A stretch of 64,000 nucleotides of DNA from Agelas oroides (Eukaryota > Porifera > Demospongiae > Agelasida > Agelasidae): NCBI GenBank assembly GCA_949130485.1, contig OX422188.1:2255722-2319721 (forward strand), written 5' to 3'. The stretch's first letter is position 1. The number at the start of each line of letters is the position of its first letter. A model generated the notes under the pieces. The model made no database searches and was not told the DNA's origin. It worked only from the letters and a program-made list of their open reading frames with translations. Shown piece by piece: positions 1 to 9,062 of this stretch. A program made the translations under genes and the position numbers.

Positions 1-24
1 GCATGCAAGATGTTATTGTTTTTG

Positions 25-135
25 CACAGCAGGCAATAGGCATAACCTGGTGATTATGGTGCAGCAAACATTAGGCATAAGCTGGTGGTTATGGTACAGC
101 AAGAATTATGCATAATATTGCGGTTATGGTGCAGA
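25..135 (+). repeat. degenerate ~35-bp direct repeats (left block)
   Basis: About three imperfect copies of a ~35-bp unit. Recurring parts are GGCATAACCTGGTGATTATG and GGTGCAGCAAACATTAGGCA. The same unit recurs in the same orientation at 1611-1800, so the two blocks flank the transposase remnant at 505-1012. They may be subterminal repeats of that element, which is inference. Confidence 0.5.
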
Positions 136-504
136 GGCAATAGACCTTTACCAATTGTTACTTAATTATGATATCTGCAGGGGAAACAGTAGGCATTAAT
201 TGGAATACGAAGCAATGGCGGTGAGGCAAACGGAGCCCAAAAACATCAATTCTCTGGAGCTCAGCAACTGCAGACGAGGATAAAACCCGTGGAAACTGTT
301 GCTAGCTAAGTTGCTTAGTTATGTAGTTGAGTTTATATTTCTTATGATAGGGTACTGAGAATGAAATCGCGTGATTTGTTAGGCTAAGTGTTAGGTTAGT
401 TTGCTAAATCTGTTTGATGTCTTTCAACTTTGTATTGTGGATGTAACTTTGAACAAGATCTCGAAATTATAGAACACTGAATTGAACACTTAAGCTACAT
501 CCCA

Positions 505-1012
505 TGCCTTGGTTATCAGATTTGCAGCATACCTGGATGTTCTAGCAGCAGTGATAGGAAAGAGTTTCTGGCTGGGGTAAAATTTCATCGCCTGCCTCAA
601 GACTCTGTTCTGAGGTACAAGTAGTTGGTATTAAGAAGGCAATTAGTGTGAGTGATAACACCAGAATTTGCAGCCTGCATTTTGAGGGGAGTGAAAAAAC
701 TGCTGATTGCCCAGTACCAACCATTTTTGCATGGAGTGTGCCACTTAAACACCGACAATCCCCAGCCATTCGTAATCCCATAACTTGCAAGAAACGAAAA
801 CATGAGGAGTCTCCATTAACAGCAGAAGTAGCAAGGGGAGAAATTGAAGAGCAAATTTCTCAGTTACTGGCCAATGTGTTGCGACGTGAAGAAGTAAAAA
901 TAATGTTGTTGCAGCGTTTCTGCCTAAAGCGATTTGAAGAAAGTGATTTAGATATTCAGTTTTACACTGGCCTTCCATCGTACACTGTGTTTATGTGCCT
1001 ATATCTCTATTA
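505..1012 (+). pseudogene. remnant of a THAP/DDE-type transposase
   Basis: Translated in the right frames this shows a THAP zinc finger followed by the start of a transposase. The first zinc ligands are in CSIPGC (523-540). FHRLPQDSVLRYK follows at 583-621, where a TAG at 622-624 sits in the place usually held by Trp. A 2-bp shift near 649, an apparent duplicated TG, moves the reading to VSDNTRICSLHF, which carries the last Cys and His. Further on, FYTGLPSYTVFMCLYLYY (about 960-1012) matches the helix-turn-helix segment that precedes the DDE domain in THAP-bearing ISL2EU/PIF-Harbinger-type transposases. No DDE catalytic domain follows. The copy is dead through a nonsense codon, a frameshift and a 3' truncation. 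The assignment rests on recalled family motifs. Confidence 0.72.
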
Positions 1013-1610
1013 TGTCATCTACATCTATGTCGCAGTGATACTAAGAGTACCTCTACCCAAGCAGTTAAACAGCATTGCAACCCATTCATGAACTATTCCT
1101 GGTATTAATAAGGTTATGATTAGGATTATTGGAACAAGATGTAGCGCATACCCTATAAATAAACCAGTATTATGTTTTCATGTGGTAATTTTTACTAACT
1201 GGAAGGGAGGGTTGAAATTCTTCCACCTATGGGGCGCTAGTGACCAAGTAATGTTCTAACTTTGCTACAAGTTCATCCTTTATCATCCCAGAATAGCTAG
1301 CTCAATCCGTGGACCTTAAGCCAGGTTCTGAGCACAGCGCATGTCCACTCATGGACTGGGGCAGTGGTTCAAGATCGCAAAGGGCCAGGTGAAGAGTGGT
1401 CGTCGTCTACTTCTGCTTTAGTTACCATCGGTTCTCGAAACAAAACTATAGGAAAACAACTGAACCTTGCAAAAGAATAAACAGTGAGAGACAGCTGAAA
1501 AGCGCAAGAAAAACTCAAAGAGTAGAGATAGTCACACCATTTACCTACCATCATATTCAATTAATGCCTACTGTTTCCCCCCACAGGTCATAATTAAATA
1601 AAGGTCTATT

Positions 1611-1800
1611 ATGCATAAATTGGGAGTTATGGTGCAGGGACATGCACTGGGTATAACCTGGTGGTTGTGGTGCACTGGACATTAGGAATCTCCTGATTCT
1701 GATACAGCAGGCATAGAAAATAACCAGTGATTACGGTGCAGCAGGAATACTGTGGGTGTAGGGCACAATTTAGTGGTTACAGTCATGGCAGTAGACAAAA
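1611..1800 (+). repeat. degenerate ~35-bp direct repeats (right block)
   Basis: Several diverged copies of the unit seen at 25-135, for example GGTATAACCTGGTGGTTGTG and TAACCAGTGATTACGGTGCA. The stretch from 1013 to 1610 shows no supportable gene. Confidence 0.45.
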
Positions 1801-2161
1801 CCTGCTCATGTGACTGTGTAAAATGTGCACTACAATGCTTTACCAAGAAGTCCAGTTGACAATAGTACATCCTCAAAATTTTATTGGTGTATTTAATACG
1901 GTATCATAGTATCACCATGGCAATGTGTGCACAAGTGACAATGCCAAAAGGCAACAAATGATTGATATTTTTATGTGTAGGGATTTGGAGTATGGTGATA
2001 GCTAACAATTATAACTAGACAGATGATCATCATTGTTGGGGGCGAGCCTGAGCTGTCTTGTGGCATGGCGCGGCGCGGCATGGCTAAGCGAGAAGGTGGG
2101 GTCTGTGCACGCCCATACGCGTGTGCAAGTCTTGTCCACAATGCGATGTGACGTGCCCGGA

Positions 2162-2400
2162 GTATTGCCTCTCGCTGTTGTTGTGTTTCTTCTGCCCTCC
2201 TGCGACTGCCTTGTTCCTACGTGTCTGGAGTCTTGCCTCTCGTTGCTCCTGTGTCTCTTCTGATCTCCTGCGACAGTCTTGTTCCCTGCGTACCTGCTGT
2301 CTTGTCTCTCGTTGCTCCTGTGTCACTTTGGCTTTCCGACGCCTGCGTTGATCCCTGGCACGCTGGAGTCTAGCCTACCGTTCCGCCTCACTGCACTGTT
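2162..2400 (-). repeat. 69-bp tandem repeats encoding 23-residue STPR-like repeats
   Basis: Units start at 2162, 2230, 2299 and 2368, giving periods of 68, 69 and 69 bp. On the minus strand they read as 23-residue repeats with the pattern EETQEQREARL and TQEQRETR. This matches the score-and-three amino-acid peptide repeat, which I also recall ahead of helicase domains in some invertebrate Helitron proteins. The units carry frame breaks, so this is a fossil of coding sequence inside the element. Confidence 0.55.
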
Positions 2401-2474
2401 CAAGACCACACTTGGCATGGCGCGATAGTGTGGGCACGTGCAACGTAACAGTATCACGTGACTGGGACGGACAC

Positions 2475-2531
2475 GGTCGGTCCGTCGGTCGGTCAGTCGG
2501 TCGGTCAGTCGGTCGGTCGGTCGGTCGGTCG
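2475..2531 (+). repeat. tetranucleotide microsatellite (GGTC)n
   Basis: GGTC repeats with GTCA variants, lying just inside the right end of the element at 2033-2589. Confidence 0.9.
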
Positions 2532-2589
2532 AAGCACGTGTTCCCGTAGACCACATTAGTGTGGGGCTCGCTCAGGCTCGCCCCAATTA

Positions 2590-3386
2590 TACATACCGTC
2601 ATTAGAACGGTAGGAAATCAAATAATTTCAAATCTGGTTTCCGCAAGATTAGATTCACCAAAAATTCCAGGAACCCACTTTCTTCCTCTGGATTAGATCT
2701 ACTGCTGTAATGGAAGCACATTTTCCAAGAAAAGCACTAGCCACGCACAGAGGCCTCTTCGCCCAGCAACTATTCGTCTGTACTTGTTTTGATAAGAACA
2801 CAGTCTGAGTAAAGTACAACGCCTCTGCTATATAGTGACTTCACAAGTGTTGTTTTGATAAGAACGCTTCCTTGTGCACTAAATAGACTCGTTCTGCCTG
2901 TGACTTTGCCATTTGTTTGGTAAGAATGCTTTGTAGTGTCTACTACGGGCTCTTGCTAAATTGAATTCACTTGAAATAATTAGTGCAGTGGTCTTTCACA
3001 TAATTGGATTAACAAAAATCCCAAGAATTTAATTTCTTCCACTAGATTGGATCTACCATTCTATTAGAATAATGACGGTACCTCCTTTAAGCATTAAAAC
3101 AGCACACATGACTTATATAGTACTAATACCTGTTTGTTGCGTAACTTGTAATGTACCAATGAGCTTGTAATGCATCTACTACATAAGCATTTTTGTCTGT
3201 GGTATTAGGGCAGATTCTCATGACTTAAATAGTATATAAACTGCACATACCTACAAGGATTTCCTATTCTTAGGTGCATTAAGGCATGACTACTATACCT
3301 AAAACATTAGGCAGTGTTAATCACAATAGATTCATACTGTGATCTTGATATTTGATGAGAGCTATAACCTGCCATCAAACTAAACC
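2590..3386. other. no gene seen; diverged internal duplications
   Basis: No coding signal. The block at about 2640-2700 (AAAATTCCAGGAACCC ... GGATTAGATCTAC) recurs at about 3000-3053 in altered form. TGTTTTGATAAGAACGC-like strings appear near 2783, 2850 and 2917. This looks like an old tandem duplication. Confidence 0.45.
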
Positions 3387-4503
3387 TAATGGCCGACTTG
3401 CACTATAGGATCACGTGATACAGCTGGGGGTCAGGATCCGTGGGATTGGCATAGAAAATGTATGATGAGTGCTGACAGCGCGGCACAAAGTCAGCTGCCG
3501 TTCATGATCAAGAAGATTATGTGGCTGTTCTAGGGTGGACTACCTTGACTGTGAACACTATATTAACCAATCTTGGGATGCCAGCTGACTCAGGTGAGCC
3601 AAAAGCCGTGAAAGCTTGGCTGCTAGCCTTTCTGTACACGTTATTAATGGGCAGGTGCAGGGGAAGGAAGCCAGTTTCAGCTGCTGTACAAAGAGCTCTT
3701 CAAATCTAGCTAGTTACTGTTGGCATTAGAGTTTCTGTGTGGAGTCATCTGCAAGAAATATGATTCCCCACTGCATGCTACTTTATAGACGTCATTGTGT
3801 CTATGTAGGTACACTGATTTCATGATGAAGCATGCTTATCACCAGAGTGGACAGTGGGGCAGTTAACCATCCATGAATGGGGTTGAGGAAGACCACAGAC
3901 CTGAGTTATGATTGGAGACGTTCCAGCTTCTGTGGACCACTTGGCGTGTTGCTAGCATTAATGCTTGTAGTGTACTGTTTCCAGGCACTGTGATACTTGT
4001 TCTTGCCTCTCTTCCTGTGCACAGGTTGACTCTGGTTGTGTATGTGCTTGTAGTTGTGTGGGGATGTGTATTGTATGTGTGTGAGTCATTAAAATTTGAG
4101 GGTGGGACTGTGATGGTCATGGTTCTGCGACAGTACTTTCAACTTAGTAACTGTGTGGGTCCTGCTGTGCAGTTAAACCCTGGGAACATCATCTTCACTA
4201 GCTGTCGAAGTATAAGTCGTGTAAGTCGGTTTTTATTCGGTCTAGCCGCTGTTCCACAATCATGGCAGTAGTGTTTTTGCCGCATAACGAAGAGCTTTAA
4301 CGTATTGGCTATATACTGTAGCAGAGCTTATGGTATCTGCAATAGATAATCTCAAAACGGTGGCTGGAGGACAAGCTGTACACAAGCGGCAAGCTATTTT
4401 ATAGACCACGGTAGTCATTTCCCATACATTTTGTACGGAGAGCGAGAAGGAGCTGACCCCCAGAGGGGCGTGGCAGTAATCACGTGATCCAAATCGGCCA
4501 TTA
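3387..4503. mobile_element. 1.1-kb element with imperfect terminal inverted repeats
   Basis: The left end reads TAATGGCCGACTTG, then GGATCACGTGAT, then CTGGGGGTCAG. The right end gives the same blocks in reverse complement: CTGACCCCCAG, ATCACGTGATCC and CGGCCATTA. Similarity continues inward (AAAATGTATG near 3459 and its inverse near 4430). Both ends carry TA, so a TA target duplication is possible. The open frames inside (3521-3709, 3912-4271) match nothing I recognise. The superfamily is unassigned. Confidence 0.6.
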
Positions 4504-5140
4504 TCCTGCCATCTTTGGCAACACCCACATCTGCCTTTTAAGTGAAGAGAAACAATGCTGTCAGAAACACAGAAACCAGACAGCTCCCCCTAGTGCTAGG
4601 GTCCCTACATTTGCTACCACCAAGAGGAACAACAGTATAGTAACTAGATCTCACAGGGGATCCTGAAATTCCTACCTATACAGAGTTTGCATCTTACCAA
4701 TTCAGGAAAATAGCCGTTTTCAATAACAAAATCACACCATATCTCTCTCAAATCTTCACCCTTCATGATCCCCCATGAGATTCTGTAAGAACTTGAGATG
4801 GTGAAGCTAACTGACAGAGTAAACATGAATATTTCGGTGGAGAACTGCTCCAGGTAAGCTTCATTTTACGAACAACAGCACCAAAGTGGATGCTTTATAG
4901 CCAAAGTAGGCGAAGACTGTTCCTTCCCACACTCAAATACCTTTCATCATAGGTACTAACTAGTGACTCACATGCTGGAAGATCAATACTTTTGATGGCA
5001 GAAACTGGCACTGAACTTGGCTACCTCACATCACTAGTTTCCGTGGATATGAAACCTTGTTCGCGATATGTAAAATCATCTGATTTGACACCAGTACATT
5101 TGCAATAAGTTAGAGGTAGCATTCTTCAACCTATACTTAC
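4504..5140. other. no gene seen; may hold 3' exons of the death-domain gene
   Basis: No exon could be proven. If the strong donor at the lower edge of 5141-5211 is used, further minus-strand exons of the death-domain gene should lie here. Confidence 0.3.
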
Positions 5141-7255
5141 CATTGTTTCATCTGTACCTGCTCTTCAGTCACTGCCATGGCCTGCTTGTGCTGTTCAGAC
5201 AAGGTGTAGTTCTGTGAAGATAGAAAGTGAGCATATTGTATATAATACATCTAATGGAATGGCACTACTTATACTGGGCATTACTTGAAAAGGGACTTCT
5301 TCATATAACGTGCACATCATGACCCTCAGCTGCTTCACTCCAATGTGCATTAGCTGCTCTTGCTGCTGCTTATTGCTGACAGTAATCTCATTCCTCAACC
5401 AAGATGGTATTCTGAATACAACTGTCACACATCCATCAGTCACCTCACATAGTTGCAAAGTGTACTTTGAAAGTCCAAGGATTTCCGATACAGATAATTG
5501 AAACTCTTCAACACGATTCAAATTGTATATATTGAAATCATCATCAACTTTTAGGGTAAGAGGTACAAACCCTTCAGAATGGGGGTTAGAAAACAAGCTT
5601 TTTGGACATTCAAAAGTTCTGCGTCTACAATACTCATGAAAGTCCTTTTTGTAATTATTCAGTCTTTCATCACTTCCAGTTTCCTCCCCACAGAAAAGAA
5701 ATTCCCCCCTCAGAGCCTCAATCATGCCATAATTAAACCAAGAATAGTACCGTTTTAGGATGATAAATAGAGAATCAAAATCTTTAACTCTTTCAATCTT
5801 GTCCCTCTCCTGCAGTAGCAGTGGCTCACATTTGTAGATTGATTCATTGAATGCAGCACCGAGGATGAGTACATAGTTCTTAACCTCATCAATGGAGAAC
5901 TCTTTCCTTTTCAACATGGAAATGGTATTGTGATCAAGAGAAGCAAATTTTAGCACAATTTCTTGGGATGCTTTTCGCAACTTTGACTTAAACATTCTAA
6001 ATTCAACCTTACTCAATCTCTTAGGAAACAGATAAGGAAACTCATTGTCCTCCAGGGAAGAGGGGCAGCCTTCTTGCAGATAAGTGGCAAGATCGCATTT
6101 ACCACAGGCACAGCCAAATACACATTCTGGATCATTTACTGTACTTTTATCCCCTGAAAGACTAAAGTCACACAATGAAGCACAGTCCCCTGTGTATACT
6201 GCAGTGAGTGGATCTGTGTTTGCATCTACAGAATGTAGGAACAGTACTTGACATTTACTCTACCACTCTTGTATCCAAGCTACCATGCACTCTTCCTTTC
6301 CACTGCTTGGGTATGAGGCTACTCTGATTTGTTAGTTACATATGCGTAATGAGTGCCAATCCAGCTAGTCTATAAAGAATTGCTATTGTATGTAGTGCTG
6401 GCTTACTAATAACCATTTAAGTAGGCAGGAGCATGATGGCATAAAAAACAAGAAGAACAAAAAGGTGCATATGTACAATCATCACAGATTTGATCCAATG
6501 CATGATAGATCCATACTGGATTGAAATTGTCTCACAGTTTAATCATTTGATGCATCAAATCAATTTCATCATAAGCACCCATGCCCAATGTTTTGTAAAA
6601 GAGGTGAGTAGCATGCTTTTTAGTAACTGCACTTACCAGAGAGATTGTATACTTACATGTTTTGCTTTTGGTTAATAAAAATGCAAATGCCCTAGCCTTG
6701 TGCATGGGTTTTCCCCACACGAAAACAAAAATAAATGTCCCTACTGGAAGTAACAGAAAATAAGATTGGACCTGGAAATGAGGCTACGAATGGCCACTGC
6801 CCATCTAAAAAAATATTCACTTACGAGTGACAGTAGAAGAGCGGCAGTACTTCGTTAGGATCCCATCAGCAACCGCTTTCTCTTGCATCAGATGTAGAGC
6901 TGTAACAACAGCTTCCCATGTACAATTTTTAGAACTTCCAAGCCAGACGTCCAGCATCTCATTCTTGCAACGTTTGCTGTCCCGAGGGTAATTCTGCTCT
7001 ATTTCACGCAACTGGTGCCCCTGCAAGCCCAGATTCACACCAAGACAATGCCAATTCTCAATCGAATGCAGCTCATTGGAGAGCTGTTGCAGGGTGGGCG
7101 CTATTGGTAGAAAAGTATTAAACTCAGAACGGGTTTTAATTCTTTAGTTTTACCATATGTCCAAACGTTCTTGCACGTATGAAAGTCAAGTCTCGGATGA
7201 TAAACTCACGATGTGCCAGACTTTGTCCCGGAGTGGGATCTGCTCCTTCCGCCAT
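5141..7255 (-). CDS. death-domain protein with an uncharacterised helical C-terminal region
   Basis: Four exons join in frame by GT-AG rules: 7210-7255, 6825-7100, 5285-6189 and 5141-5211. The ATG at 7255-7253 opens MAEGADPTPGQSLAH, and a GTGAGT donor follows. Exon 2 encodes a death domain (about residues 15-100): Trp in NWHCLGVNLGLQ, then REIEQNYPRDSKRC, EMLDVWL and TWEAVVTAL, the usual six-helix pattern of these adaptors. Exon 3 encodes about 300 residues starting DCASLCDF with a CACGKCDLATYL motif. It is probably mostly helical and ends with a segment around GCVTVVFRIP. I recognise this combination from sponge proteins but know no function. The C-terminus is unsure: TAA follows the Trp codon at the edge of exon 4, or a GTAAGT donor there leads to more exons. 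Death domains act in homotypic signalling complexes, so a cytosolic adaptor role is likely but inferred. No signal peptide or membrane segment is seen. Confidence 0.75.
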
Positions 7256-7275
7256 CTTGACTAACTTCTTGTCTC

Positions 7276-7309
7276 GTGTCCAGACCCATCCCAGGATGGG
7301 TCTGGACAC
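7276..7309. repeat. perfect 16-bp hairpin
   Basis: GTGTCCAGACCCATCC is followed after two bases by its exact reverse complement. It lies beside the start of the death-domain gene and abuts the element at 7313-7628. Confidence 0.85.
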
Positions 7310-7312
7310 ATG

Positions 7313-7628
7313 TAGTCTCGTGACCAGCCGGATATACCTACGGAAAGTCCGTCTGGTAACGTTGGGCTCGATTCTGGGGCTTTTCTACTTACGACGGAGT
7401 TATTTGAACGTGCCAATCAAATTGTAGTATGTCCAATTATTCGGGCGGCCCACTGGCGCCCTAGCGCTTGTGCGGATGCTAATTGGTGATAATTGAAGCC
7501 ATGTAGAGGTGAGAACGTCCATATATGGCCGCTTTCAAACCCTGCTGACGTGTGCAAAAGCCCAAGAAAGGCGCGCAATGTTACCAGACGGATTTTCCGT
7601 AGGTTATTTCCGGCTGGGCACGAGACTA
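7313..7628. mobile_element. 316-bp MITE with 9-bp target duplication
   Basis: Terminal inverted repeats of about 60 bp start TAGTCTCGTGACCAGCCGGA and end TCCGGCTGGGCACGAGACTA. The flanks are identical 9-mers, GGACACATG, at 7304-7312 and 7629-7637. A 9-bp duplication suggests a Mutator-like source. It sits about 60 bp upstream of the start codon of the minus-strand death-domain gene. Confidence 0.85.
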
Positions 7629-7733
7629 GGACACATGCGGAGGTTGGACCTGCTTACGGACCTGCACGGAACTGCGTGTCACGTATGGTTAGCAAGATCA
7701 GCCGTGGCGACGGCTGTCGAAGTGCGTTTTTGG

Positions 7734-7913
7734 TAGCCTCGTTCCCAGGCCTACCCCGTTTTTTGTTCTTCGGTTTGCGTCCAGTATAATACACGGAGGC
7801 CTCCGTGTATTATACCATAGATATTATAGACTGGTTACTAGTCTATAATATCTATGATTATACTGAACACAAACCGAAGAACAAAAAACGGGGTAGGCCT
7901 GGGAACGAGGCTA
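7734..7913. mobile_element. 180-bp foldback MITE with 9-bp target duplication
   Basis: Nearly the whole element is inverted repeat. The ends are TAGCCTCGTTCCCAGGCCT and its reverse complement, and flanking 9-mers CGTTTTTGG lie at 7725-7733 and 7914-7922. Inside are two further hairpins, including the palindrome ACACGGAGGCCTCCGTGT and arms of ATAGATATTATAGACT. The termini resemble those of the element at 7313-7628. Confidence 0.88.
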
Positions 7914-7961
7914 CGTTTTTGGCATGTTTACTGCTGCATGCACTGGGTGTGGCCGGCAAAA

Positions 7962-8032
7962 GTCGAAGGTTCAAAATCAACCTTCGAAGTTTAATAGTAA
8001 GCCTCCGAACCCAGCGAAGGTTCGAACCTTCG
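7962..8032. repeat. CGAAGGTT palindrome cluster
   Basis: Contains TCGAAGGTTCAAAATCAACC followed by TTCGA, which is a hairpin, and the perfect 18-bp palindrome CGAAGGTTCGAACCTTCG at 8015-8032. Confidence 0.7.
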
Positions 8033-8159
8033 TCCCAGCCTTAATAAATATGACTTGGAGGAAGGTACTTCGAGCAGTTGTAGCTCCGAAACGCAGCGGG
8101 CTATGAAGCTCGGACTCAGTGCGTCGAATGAAGGTAAAAAGACAGCTGATTCCAGTGAT

Positions 8160-9000
8160 GTGCATTTGTGGAGGTGACACCCCCATTGGTTTTGGAGCTA
8201 CAGAGCTTTGAAAGTTGACAAGATTTGGAAAACATGAACTACGGTACAATTTAGGAGCCCATATCTTCCGTTCAGATTATGCTATTGCCGTGACAGGACT
8301 TGTACCAAAATGAAGCCCTTTCCTTGTACTTTGTGATTATATTCACATTGTTGGTGACACCCCATACATGCAGATTTGGAGCTATGCAGCATTAAAGTCA
8401 ACTGTGATTAAAGAAGATCAAATTATGGGTAAAACTCAACCACCTGTATCTGCTCAATCAAGAAGACTATAGCGATGAGAAAAAGATGCCCTTATCATCT
8501 GCTTTCTGATGATATCTACATTGTTGTTGACACCCCCTACAGATTTGGAGCTAGGTGGCTTTGAGTCAATCATGTTTGTGCAATATCAAAATATGGGTAA
8601 AATCCAACCACCTATATCTCCTCAACAAAGAAGACAAAACTAAAACCATAAGGTTCATACTCTGTAAATTGTGCCATTATGTTTACATTGTTGGTGACAT
8701 TCCATGTAAATTTTGAGCCTTAAGGCCTTGAACACAACTGTGGTGGCAGTATTAAAGTGCATGTGGGTATAGCTTAACCACCTGTACTAAACAAAGAAGA
8801 CTTACATGGATTTGTACACACATGATGCACTGTCTATCTACTTTCTAAATGATACCCATATTGTTGGTGACAGCCTGCATAATATTAGAGCATTGAAGTC
8901 CACTATGTGTAATCTCAATAAGAAAACAGTAGTGATGGAACTTATATCATAATGTGAGTACATGTGCTTGAAAAGAAAAGTCCTTAAGTGGATACATTAT
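8160..9000. repeat. ~172-bp tandem array, about five diverged copies
   Basis: The motif ATTGTTGGTGACACCCC followed by CAGATTTGGAGCTA recurs near 8174, 8346, 8518, 8686 and 8859, at spacings of 168-173 bp. Other parts of the unit (TGGGTAAAATCCAACCACCT, CAAAGAAGAC) repeat in register. Divergence increases toward the edges. No coding frame is kept. Confidence 0.8.
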
Positions 9001-9062
9001 GCTGTTACGAACAGTAATTGTGAACTTGTAGGGCTCGTGGACAGGGGAGTGCAGTAGGCCCA

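Larger units (their letters stand above)
2033..2589 (+). mobile_element. non-autonomous element, Helentron/HINE-like or MITE (copy 1)
   Basis: The left end carries GGGGCGAGCCTGAGC. The right end carries the inverse, GCTCGCTCAGGCTCGCCCC then AATTA. Just inside the right end is a tetranucleotide microsatellite (2475-2531) and a small hairpin, CCACA-TTAG-TGTGG. Two more copies (27279-27895 and 31647-32163) share these ends, and each has a different tetranucleotide array in the same place. Short inverted ends, then a microsatellite, then a 3' hairpin is the layout described for Helentron-associated non-autonomous elements (HINE/DINE-1). A plain TIR MITE is the alternative. No clear target duplication was seen. 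Confidence 0.68.

Noticed and set aside
3912-4271. 119-residue hydrophobic open frame
   Set aside because: It lies within an inverted-repeat element and matches no family I know. Hydrophobicity follows from T- and G-rich sequence.
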